From contig QZLH01000493.1 in assembly GCA_003833135.1 (NCBI GenBank), forward strand, positions 33,956-50,118: a DNA stretch of 16,163 nt, in the 5' to 3' direction. This document shows positions 15,911 through 16,163 of this stretch, piece after piece. Position 1 is the stretch's first letter, and the number at the start of each line of letters is the position of its first letter. Both the position numbers and the translations under genes were made by a program. The DNA is from Oehlia diaphana. Taxonomy: Eukaryota; Glomeromycota; Glomeromycetes; Glomerales; Glomeraceae. The notes under the pieces were generated by a model. The model worked only from the letters and a program-made list of their open reading frames with translations. It did not search any database and was not told the origin of the DNA.

Positions 15911-16163
15911 TTCATGATTAGGGATGGCAACGGTCGGTCATGGTCTGTCATCGGTCGGTCATAACCGGTCAAGAACCTTTGACCGACCGACCGACCGTTT
16001 GACTGACCGTTTGACCGACCGGTCTGACCGACCGTTTAACCGATCCTGAAAACGTTTGCGAAACGTTTTTTTTTATGAAATACTTAATAAAAAACGTTTT
16101 CGCAACGTTTTCTATTAAAATATTTAAAAAACGTTTGCGAAACATTTTTTTATATTAAAAGAC
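15911..16163. mobile_element. Larger relative of the hAT MITE, left end only (continues past window)
   Basis: TAGGGATGGCAACGGT at 15919 is identical to the left end of the 97-bp element at 2348. It is followed by dense ACCGACC / GGTCGGT repeats (15935-16045), then three near-palindromes of the type AAAACGTTTGCGAAACGTTTT (16050-16071, 16091-16111, 16128-16146). The 8 bp before it are TTCATGAT (15911-15918), the expected target duplication. The right end is not in the window. Confidence 0.75.
16048..16150. repeat. Three ACGTTTGCGAAACGT near-palindromes inside the hAT-type element
   Basis: The copies at about 16050-16071 and 16128-16146 are in one orientation. The copy at 16091-16111 (ACGTTTTCGCAACGT) is the reverse complement form. 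They are separated by AT-rich spacers of 20 and 17 bp. Subterminal repeats of this type are often transposase-binding sites in hAT elements; that role is inferred. Confidence 0.6.

Noticed and set aside
15719..15964. 81-codon plus-strand open frame
   Set aside because: It is antisense to the ORF1-like pseudogene and then runs into the hAT-type element.
15980..16045. Regular ACCGACC repeats as a possible CRISPR-like or telomere-like array
   Set aside because: Units are short, irregular and lack unique spacers; they belong to the hAT-type element, as in the copy at 2348.

Overview
The window reads as nuclear DNA of a filamentous fungus. The best fit is an arbuscular mycorrhizal fungus of the Rhizophagus type. 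This is an inference from content: DNA that looks very AT-rich throughout (not computed), a cluster of fast-diverging F-box-like paralogues, a Crinkler (CRN)-type N-terminal exon, GT-AG introns of about 75-105 bp, and many short DNA-transposon and retroelement remnants. There is no bacterial operon logic, and I saw no tRNA or rRNA gene and no CRISPR array.

Left edge (1-544, minus): the 5' part of a gene for a secreted protein. It has a signal peptide, an eight-cysteine block, then a Pro/Thr/Lys/Glu repeat tail encoded by a 48-bp minisatellite that runs off the window. From 545 to about 3300 lies gene-poor DNA with a diverged long direct repeat (916-1240 / 1772-2165), a GC-rich coding-like island (1542-1700) and a 97-bp hAT-type MITE with a perfect 8-bp target-site duplication (2348-2444).

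Centre (3305-11505): the F-box cluster. Two intact genes lie on the minus strand (3885-5510, 541 aa; 8031-9605, 524 aa). A broken copy lies on the plus strand (10750-11505), and a C-terminal fragment sits just downstream of the first gene (3305-3442, minus). The N-terminal F-box halves are nearly identical and the C-terminal LRR-like halves much less so. Between the two intact genes are decayed coding DNA (5941-6091) and several inverted-repeat elements (6208-6277, 6622-6777, 6849-7027) plus a strong 20-bp-stem hairpin (7150-7210).

Right part (11684-16163): on the minus strand, a CRN-type first exon (12557-12713) and a set of small exons with clean splice sites (11684-11997). A SINE-like insertion follows, bounded by an exact 17-bp duplication and carrying a period-7 A-rich tail (13000-13173). 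Next come the 3' half of an aldo/keto reductase pseudogene with a preserved intron (13368-13915, plus), about 1.4 kb of AT-rich DNA, an RRM-like retroelement-ORF1-like pseudogene with three in-frame stops (15335-15853, minus), and the start of a larger relative of the hAT MITE that leaves the window (15919-16163).

The genes do not form a pathway. The region is an accessory locus in which F-box and effector-like genes duplicate and die among small mobile elements. All function calls come from reading translations by eye; no database search was run.
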